DNA of 64,000 bases from Impatiens glandulifera (lineage: Eukaryota; Streptophyta; Magnoliopsida; Ericales; Balsaminaceae), in the NCBI RefSeq assembly GCF_907164915.1, contig NC_061862.1:123097533-123161532 (forward strand), in the 5' to 3' direction. The translations under genes and the position numbers were made by a program. The notes below the pieces were generated by a model that was not told the origin of the DNA, did no database searches, and worked only from the letters and a program-made list of their open reading frames with translations. Shown here piece by piece: positions 10,866 through 22,042 of this stretch. Position 1 is the stretch's first letter. Every line of letters starts with the position of its first letter.

Positions 10866-11235
10866 TTAATCGGTCTATTAGACAAGGTTGTCTAAAGGAA
10901 GAGACTTGTACTTAGACGTATTTTTGCTCACAATCTATACATCTAAGTCTATATGTTGTGGTTTAAAACCTGCGCGGTTAGACGTACACGTCTAATAGAC
11001 GTTAGACGTTTTTACATCATGAGCAAGAGGATGCTCACGTCTAACCAAACACACGTCTAATACGTGGTATTTATGCATAATTAGACGTACACGTCTAATA
11101 GACATTGGTCGGATATTTTAAGATACGTAATTAGACGTATGCGTCTAATGGACCCATGCGTCTAATAGACGTTTAGATTTATAGATATGTGCAGTAAAAA
11201 AAACGTCTAACTATGTGCTCATTAGACTGATCAAG
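10866..11235 (+). repeat. Cluster of TTAGACG/CGTCTAA palindromes in the spacer of B
   Basis: At least a dozen copies of ttagacg or cgtctaa occur here, several joined as near-perfect dyads such as TTAGACGTACACGTCTAA (twice, near 10978 and 11080) and TTAGACGTATGCGTCTAA (near 11131). The same word forms the array in this element's LTR. Confidence 0.85.
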
Positions 11236-11311
11236 GAAAGCTGTCCACGTGAGGAGATATCTGATTTTCCCGCTCAAACATTAAAATAGTCATCTAATAA
11301 TAACATGAAGA

Positions 11312-11317
11312 CACGTG
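11312..11317 (+). promoter_or_regulatory. G-box (CACGTG) upstream of the aORF of B
   Basis: It lies in the block acatgaagacacgtgtct. Element C has acatgaagacacgtggct at 32810-32827, also shortly before its aORF. Conservation of this block in an otherwise diverged spacer suggests a functional promoter element. Confidence 0.45.
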
Positions 11318-11578
11318 TCTTTCAAGTTAAGAGAGAATGACTGATATACCCTCATTATAATGATGACTCTTTGGAAAGGACGTCTAATTTTAAATGATGA
11401 ACCATACCCCTAGGAAAACGACGGTTATCCTATATGACTCTTGATAGTCAATATAGGGATATTCTTGCATGAGATTGAAAGCTTTTTCTCACTTAAGATT
11501 TCTAAGAACCCTAGATTTCTTTGCATTTCTCTCTCAAAAATTTGTGTTAATCTTGTGTCTGTTCATATTCTACTAAAA

Positions 11579-14500
11579 ATGGGAAACAAGAGAATCACGT
11601 TGAGTCATTGTACTTTGCAGGTTGATTTCCCATCGGTCTATTCCTTCGACCAGCAAGAGGTGGTCGATATGTTCAGAACCCTCGAGTATTCCGGTCTCGG
11701 AAAATATCTCGGCGGTCCTTTCATCTTTCATGAGAAGGAAGTTCGGGAGTTCTTTCAAACTGCAACAATGGTGGGTGATTCCATTGTAGCAACTGTTAAC
11801 GGTACGGAGATCTCTTTCGACGAAGCCTCTTACACAGAGTTCTTTGAACTTCCGTCGGAGGGACATACTTTCAACAGGTATTTGTCATCTGATGTAATGG
11901 AAGAAATGAAGAAGGTTCTATCAGCCGATGATTCAGTGATTCGATTGAATGGATGTAAGAAAGTTCTTAAACCACACTTTATTTTGCTAAATGATGTGGT
12001 GGCAAAAGCGCTTCAAGGGAAGGCTGGATCGTTCAATCTCTATAGTCAAGATCGATTTGACTATATGTGTGCCATATCAAAGAGGATCCAGGTAAACTAG
12101 GCCTCAATGTTATTTCAGAATATCTGCTTCTCCATCAACCAGGAAAACAAGGAAATCATAACCTTCGCTGCCCAACTAAGCCGTTTATTGGAGCATTTGA
12201 GGGTTCCAACAGGTGAAACTGAACCGATAAACTCGACCAGGGTGTATATTGTTTTCACAGTCGCCAACACCCTAGTCAGAATGAAGAATCTTAAAGAATC
12301 GCCTTCAGGTGCCTCTAGCCAACAGACAGGAGGAAAATCTATTGCCCGATCAAGACAACCAGCCGCTTCCATCCTATCGACAGGAGCAAAGAGATCGAAA
12401 ACAGTAAATGAATCAGAGGCTAGTTCTACTAGCCTGAGGAGCTCTTCAAAGAAGGATTCTGAAACAGTCGATTCTAGAGTCAGGCAAGGTCCGGTTGAAC
12501 TTGCCACTATTCCATTGTCTCCCCCATCTCCAGCTGCCAGTCAGTTGCGGAGATCTTCAAAGTCATCTGTTTCAAAATGTGACAAGTCTAAGGCGCCCCA
12601 GGCGTCTAAATCGATGAAGGCGTCATCAAAGGTAACATTTTCTCAACCTCTGGCCGATGTGCCCAAATTTGATGTTCCTGAGATGGAATAGGATAAATCT
12701 GTTTTTATTCCTGAAAAGGAATCTGCTGCAGGGCCTACTGTTGAGTCAGCTGGTCCATATATTGAGAATCTTGACAGGACTATGTCTCTTGTTCTCCAAC
12801 CTGATCCAGTAGCCGCTTGTGCTACAGAGTTTGTTCAACTAGAACAAGGTGCAGTCCTTACCCTTGCTGTTGATGATACTACTGAAAAGGCTCTCTCTGC
12901 CTCTATTAGAGAGCCTTCCTCCTCAAATCCCATTTCAAAAGATTCCATAGTAACCGGAAAGGTAACTCGAGGCGAACTTCCTCCTAGACTCTTCAAGAAG
13001 CCACAATCTGCTTATGAATTGATGTGTTCCACAAGACAGTCGTGTGGAATTGTATTTGGTGAACCAAGACCCTTTCCAAAACCTATCGAGATTATTGGAA
13101 AAGGGAAGAATGTTGTAACTAAGGAAAATGAATATGTTTCTGAGGCAACATGCATTGTTGACCTCATGATGAATCAAGTCAAAGCAATACCTTCTGAAAA
13201 GATAGAAATTTTTTACTTTGGGATCTAGAACAGAATGTCAATCCAGTATGATGAGGTCATCAAGAGTTCAGGAATAAGCAATCAATGGCATAAGCTTGTA
13301 GTCAATGAAAAGAAGGTTCTCAAATGGGCCAAAACTTCGGAGGTGTCTGAAGCTTTGAAGAGAAAGGATCTTGTAAAAGCCTGTTTAAGAGGAAAAGCTT
13401 TATTTCCCATTCTTGAAGCCAGAAAAGCAAATTTAAATCCAATTAAGAAAGGTGCTGAAGTAGAAGTGAAGGCTTTAAAGAGATTAGTTTAGATCATGGC
13501 CGACTATCTTTCTGTAGTCATTCGATATGTTGATGGAGCTAATTTCTCAGGAGTTAGCTATTTTGGTAGATTCTCCAATGAAGACGATCCAATGGATATT
13601 TCTGTTAATCATGCTGATACAGATGAGCAAGCTGCTGCTCTTTTGATAAAACTTGGAAATATCTACAGAAGAAAGACGTCTACTGGTTCAAACCGTTATT
13701 TATCAAGATAAGGAACCCATTCAAGAGAATCCGTCCCTATAAGAAGAAGAAAAAATTATTCAAGAACCTGAACAAGCTCTTAAAGAAAATGATGATCAAG
13801 AGCCCGTCCAAGCTCTTGTGACTCTTAAAGAAGATGCTGTTAAAGAGCCGGTCCAAGCTCTTGTAACACAAGAGGAAGAAATTGTTGAGGAGATCGTTCA
13901 TACTCCTAACATCAATGAAGAAGAGGTAGTGAAATCCCCTATTGTCAGAACAGAGGGATCTCAAGAAAAAGAGGCTGAAGTCAGTCAGCTTGAGGTTGTC
14001 AAATCTGAGGGAGAACCCTCAAAAGATAAAGATGCCGAAGAGAGTTCCTCATCTGAGGGGAACATGATCAAAATGCTAGAATTGTCAAGCCTCTACCATT
14101 TACTGGGATTCATGCTGGTAATCTCTATGATAATATTGTTCATCCTCTTCACAATAAGGAAATCTATATGAAAGATTTATGAGAGTAGAAGAGGAGTTGG
14201 AAGAAGAAGAGCGAAATAAAACTAGAAATGAGTCTGAAAATGATGAATCCGAGCAATCCCTGCAGATTCACACCCAATTTGACCCAATTTAGAGCATGGC
14301 AGCATAATCTCAAGATAATTCATCCAATGATGGATCCTCTACTGACGATACTAAGCTCCTGAAGTCAATGACATCTCTGCTTACCTCTCTTCAGAAGAAT
14401 GTGGTAACTCTGGGATCAAATATGGTACATATTTTGAAGACCCAGAAAGAGGACAAAAAAGACTTTGCTGAATATGTCAAAATCCTTAATGAGTTGGATA

Positions 14501-15146
14501 AGACACTGAAGAAGAACACGTATGAGACTCATGTCTCAAATTCAAATTTCTCCAAATTTGAAAAGCAGCTCTTCAGTCGTCAATCGGAAATGATGAGCCT
14601 TGAAAGACAAATAAATCTTGATAATCAACGAGAGATTATGGAAACAATGGAACTATTTAAGAATCAGCTGGTTGAAATTCAAGGCAGCATGAGAAGAACG
14701 GATGCTGAAAGACTGGAGTATGCCGACTCAATTGCAAGGAAATTTCAAGCTAAAGAGAATGCAAAAGCTGATGCTGAGAAGATCAGACTCATATTACTCA
14801 AGGTGAGCCAAGTAGAAGAGGTGATGGTGTATCAACCGACACCAGATCTAAGCGAGCACCAATGAACGATGAAAATCCAAGGCCAACTAAAAGAGGCGGA
14901 GGTCGAAGCGGTGGTGATCGCGGAGGCCGAAGCAGTAGTGGTGGTCGTGGTGGGCAACTTGGTAGTGATCAAGGAGGCCGAAGTAGTGGTGGACGTGGAG
15001 GCCGGAGTGATGGAGCCGCTCGTGGTGGTCGCGCTCTTCCTCCTTTTCACAACTTACTAACCGGTCAAGAGATGAAGGGTGAAGGGATGAGCGGTGGAGG
15101 TTTCACCTATCATATCGATCCTCAAGTGAAAAGGGAAGAACAATAA
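11579..15146 (+). pseudogene. Long aORF of element B (about 1190 codons, broken by stops and shifts)
   Basis: ATG 11579 opens MGNKRITLSHCTLQVDFPSV. One frame runs to 13711 and is interrupted by four TAG codons (12098, 12689, 13226, 13490) and a final TAA at 13709; then two or three frame changes lead to 15146. Regions in order: N-terminal conserved domain (11579-12250) with LEYSGLGKYLGG and HFILLNDVVAKAL; Ser/Thr-rich low-complexity linker (12260-12690); a second semi-conserved part (12950-13710); acidic Glu/Val-rich stretch (13740-14160); coiled coil (14368-14830, e.g. FEKQLFSRQSEMMSLERQIN); Gly-Arg-rich RGG-type tail (14862-15060), typical of nucleic-acid binding. The first TAG replaces the Trp of the NWS motif kept in A and C. 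Function unknown; nuclear nucleic-acid binding is my inference. Confidence 0.75.
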
Positions 15147-15329
15147 TCTCCTCTCTCATACTCTATTAACTCTTAAACTATACTTCTTTAACTATGTTTT
15201 TGAATTCTGGTTTTTGGAAAGTAGTTCTGTAAGCTGGATGAACAAATTCTACTCTAAATTTTATATGATGAATGTTTAATTTGTTATCTATGCAAAGGGT
15301 TTCAATCTCATCATCAAAAAAGGGGAAAT
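15147..15329 (+). other. 3' untranslated stretch and polypurine tract of element B
   Basis: Noncoding, ending in the polypurine tract AAAAAAGGGGAAAT at 15316-15329, directly before the LTR start TGTTGGGTC. This fixes the left edge of the 3' LTR. Confidence 0.85.
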
Positions 15330-17000
15330 TGTTGGGTCAAATTATTTTGACTAAGTGTTGAAATCGTCTGACTATTGGAATTTTGATGATGAAATGATGA
15401 ATGAATAATCTATGCGTCTAATTGATTTTGATGAAGGTGTATAGAAATCATATTTTATTAGACTTGGTCCTAATGAGGATCATTAGACCGATTTGGCTTT
15501 AGATGCACAGAGTTAGACGTGCAATCTAACTAGCGAAGTTAGACGTGTAGTCTAACTAAGCGGTGTTAGATGTACAATCTAACTAGTGTAATTAGACGTG
15601 CAGTCTAACTCGTAGAGTTAGACATGCGGTCTAATGAAAAGTGAAAGTTAGACGTGCAGTCTAACTAGCGAAGTTAGACATGTAGTCTAACTAGCGTAAT
15701 TAGAGATGCAGTCTAACTCGTGGAGTTGGACGTGCGGTCTAATGGAAAGAGTTAGACGTGCAGTCTAACTCCTTCAGATTAGTCTGAATGGATTCGTAAT
15801 TAAACGTACAATCTAACTCGTGGAGTTAGACGTGCAGTCTAATGGAAAGAGTTAGACGTCCAGTCTAACTGGTGAAGGTTAGACGTGCAGTCTGACTCCT
15901 TCAGACTAGTCTGAAGTGGAACCGTAATTAGACGTTGAGTCTAATGGAATGTGAAAGTTAGACGTGCAGTCTAACTGGTAAAAATTAGACGTGTTGTCTA
16001 ACTCCTTCAGATTAGTTTGTAGTGATTGTAATTAGACGTGAAGTCTAATCCCATTAGACGAGGTGGTCTAATGGATCCTGTTATTAGACGGGGACGTCTG
16101 ATTTCATTAGACGATGTCGTCTAATTGAAATACGTCTAATGTCTTGCTTAAGCAGTATCTTGAAGCTAGCACCCGCCTACCCACGTGCTCTAGCTGTACG
16201 CTACTCCTGCTCCACTTTCTAGTGAAGATCTGTAAGACAGCCAGCTGCAACCAATCAACCAATGCCACGTAAGCGAATATCCTTCACACTACTTGTTTTG
16301 CAGGTACATTTTTGAAGAATATTCGGCGCACTACCTGTTGTGTACGGCCACAATCATTGTATTTAGAGTCCGCTGTGTACTATGGAGGCGTCCCAATGGA
16401 AGCTCGCCACGTGTCATTACGAAGATTCGACCGTTTGTACCCGTTCTTTATTTAAAGAATCTCAAGGACAACGGACGAACAACCAGAACTTTGAGTGAAC
16501 AAGCTATACAAGCTATACAATCAATCGATCATTTGATACTCAGATTATTGAAACCGTTAGCTATTTTCCTGATTTACTGTGTGTTAATCAATAGAGAGTT
16601 AGAATTAAAGCATCGTTTTAGCTGAGTGATATTCATCATATTGTAAGTTGAACAAAGTCTGTTCTGTTCAACAGTGAGATATTCGTGCAAACTGTATTTG
16701 ATTCAAAGAATATTATAGTGAATCCTTCCGGTGGTTGGAAGAAGGGGTGACGTAGGAGAATTTGCTCCGAACATCCATAAACAAACTATTGTGTTGTTCA
16801 TTTATGTCATCTTCTCATTCTTGATCTTAAGCTTCAAACCTAAGTAAACATTTCCGCACTTGATTATGCTTCAAGTGTTTACAAGGGTTTGCGTAGAATA
16901 GAAGTGAATTAAATCACTAACAAGATTTCTTTCAAACCGTTTTTCATAAGCCTTCATCAATCGCCAGACCCCATCTATATTGATAAAGACGATCCTATCA
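15330..17000 (+). repeat. 3' LTR of element B (1671 bp, TG...CA)
   Basis: Runs from TGTTGGGTCAAATT after the polypurine tract to GATCCTATCA. U3 (15330 to about 16440) contains the hairpin array. A possible TATA box, TATTTAAA, lies at about 16449-16456. The terminal 430 bp match the 5' LTR piece at 8327-8752. The flanking bases aaatg (17001-17005) would be the target duplication but the partner is outside the window. Confidence 0.9.
15510..16140 (+). repeat. Array of about 22 short hairpin units (GTTAGAC-GTGCA-GTCTAAC) in U3 of B
   Basis: Units of 17-19 bp with the dyad TTAGAC-(5 nt)-GTCTAA recur every ~26 bp, joined by short spacers such as tagcgaa, tcgtgga and ggaaaga. Some arm changes are matched on the other arm (gttagatgtacaatctaac). 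A second motif, ccttcaga(t/c)tagtctgaa, itself a dyad, occurs three times inside. Confidence 0.92.
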
Positions 17001-17805
17001 AAATGACTCTCTTTCGGAGTGGATCGAGGTTAGGGCAGAGAAGGGCTTTAAGAAAATAAAATTATGGTAGAAAAGAAAAATGGCTCCTTATTTATTTTTA
17101 TTCATTATTTTTTTTTATAAATCTAAAAAAAGTCTAAACTCACGTTCATTAGTTGTTAAATATATAATTTTCTCATTATTTTATTCAACCTCACCGAAAA
17201 GAAAATTTAAATCCATTTAATTTTTTTTCAAGCCCACCATAACTGTAATTCTAGGATCCGTCCCTACTTAAAACAGTTTCACCATTTCCCATTTGTGCTA
17301 GACAGTTTTGTCAGTAACTGCTTCTTAGGATATAACGGAACTTATAATGATTTAACACATAAAAATCATTACAACAATGAATTATACAAAATTATCTAAA
17401 TCACAATTGTCAGATTTTAAGAGAAATAGTCAAGTCAAAAACTAAAAAATCTCTCACAAAAAATACTCTCAATGTTAATGAAAGATTTTTGGAATTCTAG
17501 AGGGTGAAATTCTAAGATAATTTGTATAAATGATTATAGTATAGGGATATATATAACTGAAAATTAAACTCTAAAACCATCAATCAATTCTTTAATTCAA
17601 CGACCACAAATTAATCCATCCAATGGTTAACCTTTCTTGCCTCTTCATTACATTGTCATTTCATCTTCATTAGGAGAATGTAAGTTACATAGGTTATAAA
17701 AATAGTAGTTACAATAAAAACTAACAACATTTGTTCATTGTCTTATTAATGGCATTAACAATAATTATAATAATTAACAAATTCATTATTAATTGGATTA
17801 AATTA
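17001..17805. other. AT-rich intergenic stretch, no feature recognised
   Basis: No open frame with protein character and no LTR, TIR or tandem structure recognised. Sequence flanking element B. Confidence 0.6.
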
Positions 17806-17966
17806 TTTCACTTTAATTCACATTTGAATTTGGTATGAATTTCATTTAGATTAAATTTCACTATTAATTTACATTTGAATTTGGTGTAAATTTCATTTGG
17901 ATTAAATTTCACCATTAATTCATATTTGAATTTGGTGTGAATTTAATTTGGATTAAATTCTCATTT
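17806..17966. repeat. Tandem repeat, about three units of ~55 bp
   Basis: Units share ttaattcacatttgaatttggt-tgaatttcatttggattaaatttcac with small changes (17810, 17865, 17918 approximately), ending ggattaaattctcatttc. A noncoding AT-rich minisatellite. Confidence 0.8.
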
Positions 17967-18030
17967 CCATTTAAATAAGGGAATTAGTTTAATTCAAACA
18001 ATATCTAACATTAATGGAACTAACATGTAT

Positions 18031-18048
18031 CCTGTGCATTTGCACGAG
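18031..18048. other. Short GTGCA/TGCAC hairpin, possible Helitron 3' end
   Basis: CCTGTGCATTTGCACGAG forms a small stem near an AT-rich stretch, as at plant Helitron 3' ends. A related motif, cctatgtgatgcacacgg, stands at about 54018-54035 before the second copy of the repeat described at 18080-18760. No CTAG end or TC start could be fixed, so this is tentative. Confidence 0.25.
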
Positions 18049-18079
18049 TAATAATATAAAAAACTGTGGAAAAATATTA

Positions 18080-18760
18080 CGGTAAAAATGTTTATGGGCG
18101 GGTCAACCTACAATCCGACTCAATTATCCATTTACTCTCACATATATCCAAATTAACCACAGCTCTCGACCCGGCAATTCGGACACTTTAAACATTAAGA
18201 ATCATTATATATATAGATTATTTAGTTAAAAAGTTGAACTTGTATTGTTAAGATGTCTCGCGTTCATCAAATTTGGTGTTAAATATAAAATACAAAGTGT
18301 TATTAGCCTAGTTGGTTAAAGGGTTGTACTTGTTTTGTTAGGTTGAAGTTCGAACCATACTTATAACATTTTTCATTTATTTTTAACCGTTTTAAGTTTA
18401 TGGAACATTAAGAATCATTATATATATAGATTAGTTAGTTAAAAAGTTGAACTTGTATTGTTAAGATGTCCCGCGTTCATCAAATTTGGTGTTAAATATA
18501 AAATACAAAGTGTTATTAGTCTAATTGGTTAAAGGGTTGTACTTGTTTTGTTAGGTTGCAAGTTCGAACCATACTTATAACATTTTCAATTTATTTTTAA
18601 CCGTTTTAAATTTATGGTCGGGTAAACCCAAAATCCAATCCAAGTATCCATTAACTCTCACATATATATCCAAATTAACCACAGCTCTCAACCCGACAAT
18701 CCGGACACTTTAAAAATTAAGCATCATTATATATATATATATATATATATATATAGATTT
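18080..18760. repeat. Composite tandem repeat with tRNA-like pol III boxes; ends in a TA run
   Basis: A module of about 210 bp occurs twice (about 18195-18405 and 18406-18614): cattaagaatcattatatata, cgcgttcatcaaatttggtg, a tRNA-like part and ttatttttaaccgtttt. It is flanked by a second module (gggtcaacc...cggacactttaa) at about 18100-18195 and 18618-18715. Each 210-bp module has an A-box-like tag(c/t)cta(g/a)ttggttaaaggg and, about 43 bp on, a B-box-like agttcgaacc (18347-18356; 18561-18570). (TA)n runs from 18727 to 18755. The same modules occur at 54040-54560. Confidence 0.75.
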
Positions 18761-18769
18761 GAAAGATTA

Positions 18770-21010
18770 ACTCGGTGAATCACTCAACATTTGAATTCTA
18801 CATATGATATGTATGTGTAATCCTTTGAACCTTCACTTATAAAAGTATATAAATTTAATAGCCGATAAACTCGACGTCTTTGAACTATTATTCCTTTTGT
18901 GTAAACGATTACATAATTTCACATAGAATTCTTCTTTATACATGTCAGTTCTTATGATTGTGTTCATTTTGGCCATAAACACTCGCCTAGTTCAGTGAGA
19001 GGGTATAAAATTGAGTCGTGCAATACTTTCGAAGCGACCTCAGTTCTCTCTCACATAAGTGAATATCTGTGTTCATAAAGAACCATTAAAATCCTAAGTG
19101 CTTATACTTTCCCGAAATGCTATTTTATCGTAGATTTTTTCACATATAACAATCTACCATGTTTAGTACAATTAGGTTGTCCCGTTGAATATAGTTTTGA
19201 GATCTCTAGTCATCACAAGTTGTGTTTCCCTTCATAATAACTTATTGAAGGCTTAAGTCCCAGTCTTTATGAGGAATTTAACATCAACTCTCTATTACAA
19301 TATTATCTTTTAATTTGACATAATCGGTTGAAATAATTCAAGTACAGAGTAAATGTCAAAATGGTATTGTGTCTATGACGTATATGTCTATTATACATAT
19401 GACTCTTAGCTCGTCCGATCGAAAATTACTATCACAGTGAATAGAAATTGTGAGTATGGACTTAAACCACATGAGAATATCTTCTAAGAATAAACGTAAC
19501 CATTCAACTTCTTCACCACACTTATCAAGAGCTATAAATTCAGATTCCATCGCGGATCTAACAATAATAGTTTCTTTAGAAGATTTTCATGATATAGTTG
19601 CACCTCCAATTATAAATACATATCCACTTGTTTACTTAGAGTCTTTCATATCTGAAATCTAATTAGCATTAGTGTATCATTCAATAAAAATAGGATGTCT
19701 CGTGTAGTGCAGACAATACTCACGAGTATTTCTCAAATACCTAAATAAACATAGCATGGCTTTCCAATATTTATTATCCAAAATACTCGTGTATCTACTT
19801 AGTTTTCTTACTACATAGGATATATCTAGTCTTGTACAATTTATTAGGTACATTAGACTCCCAATTATTCGAGAATATTCTAATTGAGAAACATTCTCTC
19901 CATAATTTTTAGATAGATGTGGATTTATATCTATTGGTGTCTTAGCCAATAAAGAATCATCTTTATTAATATTTTAAAGGATCTTATCCACATAATGTGA
20001 TTGACTAAAAACTATCCATTCTGATGTTTTAATCACTTTAATTCCAAGAATCACGTAAGCCAATCCCATAATTTTCATGTCAAAATTTGAATCGAACATG
20101 TTTTTAGTGGATTTAACCATTTTATCAATACTTTAAATGATGAGTGTCATCTACATAAGGACATAAAATAACATAACCATTTTTGTATCTTTAATCTAAA
20201 TGTATTTGTCACATTCATTAATTTTGAATCCACTCATATCATAGCATTATAAAATTTCTCATGCCATTTTTTTGAACTTATTTTAAGCATACAAAGACTT
20301 AACCAATTTACAAATTCTATTTTTTTGACCTTGAGCAGAAAACCTTTGAGGTTGAATATCTATGTAAATTACTTCTTCCAAGTTTTCATTTAAGAAATAT
20401 ATTTTTACGTCCATTTGATTAACTTCTAGATTGCACAAAGAAATAATCGTAAGAATCAATCGAATATAAGTTATTCTCGTAACCGGAGAATATATATAAA
20501 AATAATCAAGAACTTCTCGTTAGCAATATACTTTTACCACCAGTCTTGCCTTATATTTATACATTGATCCATCAACTATCATTTTTCTTTTAAAAATCAT
20601 CGACAACCTAGTAGATAATTTCCAAAAGGTAGATCCACTACTTCCCACATAATTTTGCAAGATATATTATATCTCACTATTAATTGCATCTTTTTATTGA
20701 GCCCATTCAGACGAGGTAATTACATCATTATACGTTTGAGGTTCACTTTCCATCATAAAAGTAATAAAATCTCGACCAAATTATTTTTCTATTCTAGCTC
20801 CTTTACATCATCTAAGTTCAACCTCAACTTTATTTTCCTTTTTTTGTTCATCTAGTTCAAGAATTATTTGTGGAGAACGCGGTTCTTCATTATACTTATA
20901 TGGAAGTACATGTTCAAAGAACAATGCATTCCTCGATTCTATTATCGTATTTTTGTGAATATTCAGAATGTCCGATTTAAACACAAGAAAATGACAAGCA
21001 TTACTGTTAT
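18770..21010 (-). pseudogene. Copia element D, decayed pol remnant and 3' noncoding end
   Basis: On the minus strand, broken frames cover the integrase-RT linker (20680-21010, with text like NEEPRSPQIILELDEQKK), RT (19980-20680), RT end (19677-19949: QLEYSRIIGSLMYLINCTRL) and RNase H (19356-19550: MESEFIALDKCGEEVEWLRL). The rest to 18770 looks like the noncoding 3' part of the same element. Many stops and shifts are present; no LTR pair was found. It is a different Copia family from A, B and C, judging from the RNase H motif. The right end meets a word array at about 21010. Confidence 0.8.
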
Positions 21011-21029
21011 GTTCATATCAGCAATTTTT

Positions 21030-21160
21030 TGTCTCTTGTGATAATGCATTTGTTGTCTGCGAAAATGCAATTGTCGCATGCGAAAATGCATACAATTGCA
21101 TATTCGCAGACGACAATTGCATTTTCGCAGGTGACAAATGCATTATCGCAGGTGCAAAAT
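21030..21160. repeat. Word array 1: inverted ~21-bp units after the Ulp1 gene
   Basis: Units such as tgcgaaaatgcaattgtcgca on the left and cgacaattgcattttcgca on the right face each other around about 21105, making a long imperfect hairpin. The same word builds arrays 2 and 3. Confidence 0.88.
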
Positions 21161-21403
21161 TCAATAGATCATCATTAATTTGATTGTGATGTTATTAATT
21201 TGTATCATCAAATATTAATTTGTATCAAGATATACAGGAGAAAGTAAATATGTCAGCAAAAATAGACTACATTATATATACTCAATCAAAAATGTCATTG
21301 TAGCATTCAAACTTAAGAAAGAAAATTACTGTGAAATTAACCTTACTGTCCATTTCTTACGGGTCTAATGTATGGTGGAATAACTTACTGCCCATTTTCG
21401 TCT

Positions 21404-21995
21404 TCAAAAAATTATGTTTTCTGTGATCACAGCTGATACATCCAATTTGACAGTAAGGTACTCCATATACATGATTGTAAAAATACCACAGTCCCCACTC
21501 TTAGTTCAGTTCGGGACTATTGGGTGTAGTTTTACAACATATGACAGACTATCCAAATTGAACTTAGGATACCTGCTCTTGTTAACATGCGTCATTCCAT
21601 GTTCAAACAAATTTGGAAATATTTCACATATTGGTTTCATGAACTTGTCATAATTATCCTTTTTGAAAAATTCATGTTCGTAGTCATATACATTGATGCA
21701 CCAATCTTGTAGATGCACCTGGCATAGGACCCAGTGCTTTAGCTCCAGGTTCATAGGGGATATAAATTATATCTACGCTACTCAAACAAGTAAGGAATCT
21801 ATCAACACCACCCATGAAATATTCCATGAAGGTAATGTCGAACTTGTAATTTTCTAGATCTTTGGTGAACTGTGCATAATGAGACTCAAACTTCGGAGAA
21901 ATATGATAGTCATATATTGTGAAATTCATCGGATGATAAGTCTTGGAGAATTGGGCAACCCTTTTTCTAAGAAGGAAAATTTTTGCATCTATCTC
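21404..21995 (-). pseudogene. Ulp1-type C48 cysteine peptidase domain, last exon
   Basis: After an acceptor site (TTTGCACAG at 21996-22004) the exon reads EIDAKIFLLRKR, then VDIIYIPYEPG, KHWVLCQVHLQDW (catalytic His), NVYDYEHEF (Asp position) and SGDCGIFTIMYMEYL (catalytic Cys) before the stop at 21404. All three catalytic positions of a SUMO-type protease are thus present. A TGA just before the SGDCGIF motif (about 21519) and a frame change between the VDIIYIPYEPG part and the KHWVLC part break the gene. The product would have been a de-SUMOylating-like peptidase; its role in transposons is unknown. Confidence 0.8.
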
Positions 21996-22042
21996 CTGTG
22001 CAAATATAAAAAATGAATTAAGCACATTATACTGATAGAATT

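Larger units (their letters stand above)
10631..11578 (+). other. Spacer before the aORF of element B
   Basis: No coding similarity was found. It holds the TTAGACG palindrome cluster (separate entry), a G-box at 11312-11317 and a leader with a run of ctctctc before the aORF ATG at 11579. A short purine-rich stretch, aaaatgagagggaaaaatt (10813-10831), resembles an internal polypurine tract. Confidence 0.55.
8327..17000 (+). mobile_element. Non-autonomous Copia-lineage element B: gag and aORF, no pol
   Basis: Order: partial 5' LTR (8327-8752), primer site, gag, gag-pol junction remnant (to about 10620), spacer, long aORF, polypurine tract, complete 3' LTR (15330-17000). Nothing between the junction and the aORF resembles protease, integrase, RT or RNase H, so pol is deleted and mobilisation would need a relative such as A. 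The left part of the 5' LTR is displaced by element A and lies outside the window. The two LTR pieces are similar but have many substitutions and small indels, so the insertion is not recent. Confidence 0.88.

Noticed and set aside
14869..15060. Alternative frame over the Gly-Arg tail of aORF B (Val/Glu/Ala-rich)
   Set aside because: Compositional shadow of the RGG-type frame at 14862-15146.
15510..16140. CRISPR-like array (short palindromic repeats with spacers)
   Set aside because: The spacers are short, repeated and related, the unit is inside a plant LTR and no cas genes exist; it is an LTR tandem array.
16293..16625. 110-codon frame in the 3' LTR of B
   Set aside because: Lies over the putative TATA/R region of the LTR, with no domain and no match in the 5' LTR piece.
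18304..18570. Possible tRNA genes
   Set aside because: A- and B-box-like motifs are present but no acceptor stem or proper anticodon arm can be drawn; a SINE-like repeat fits better.
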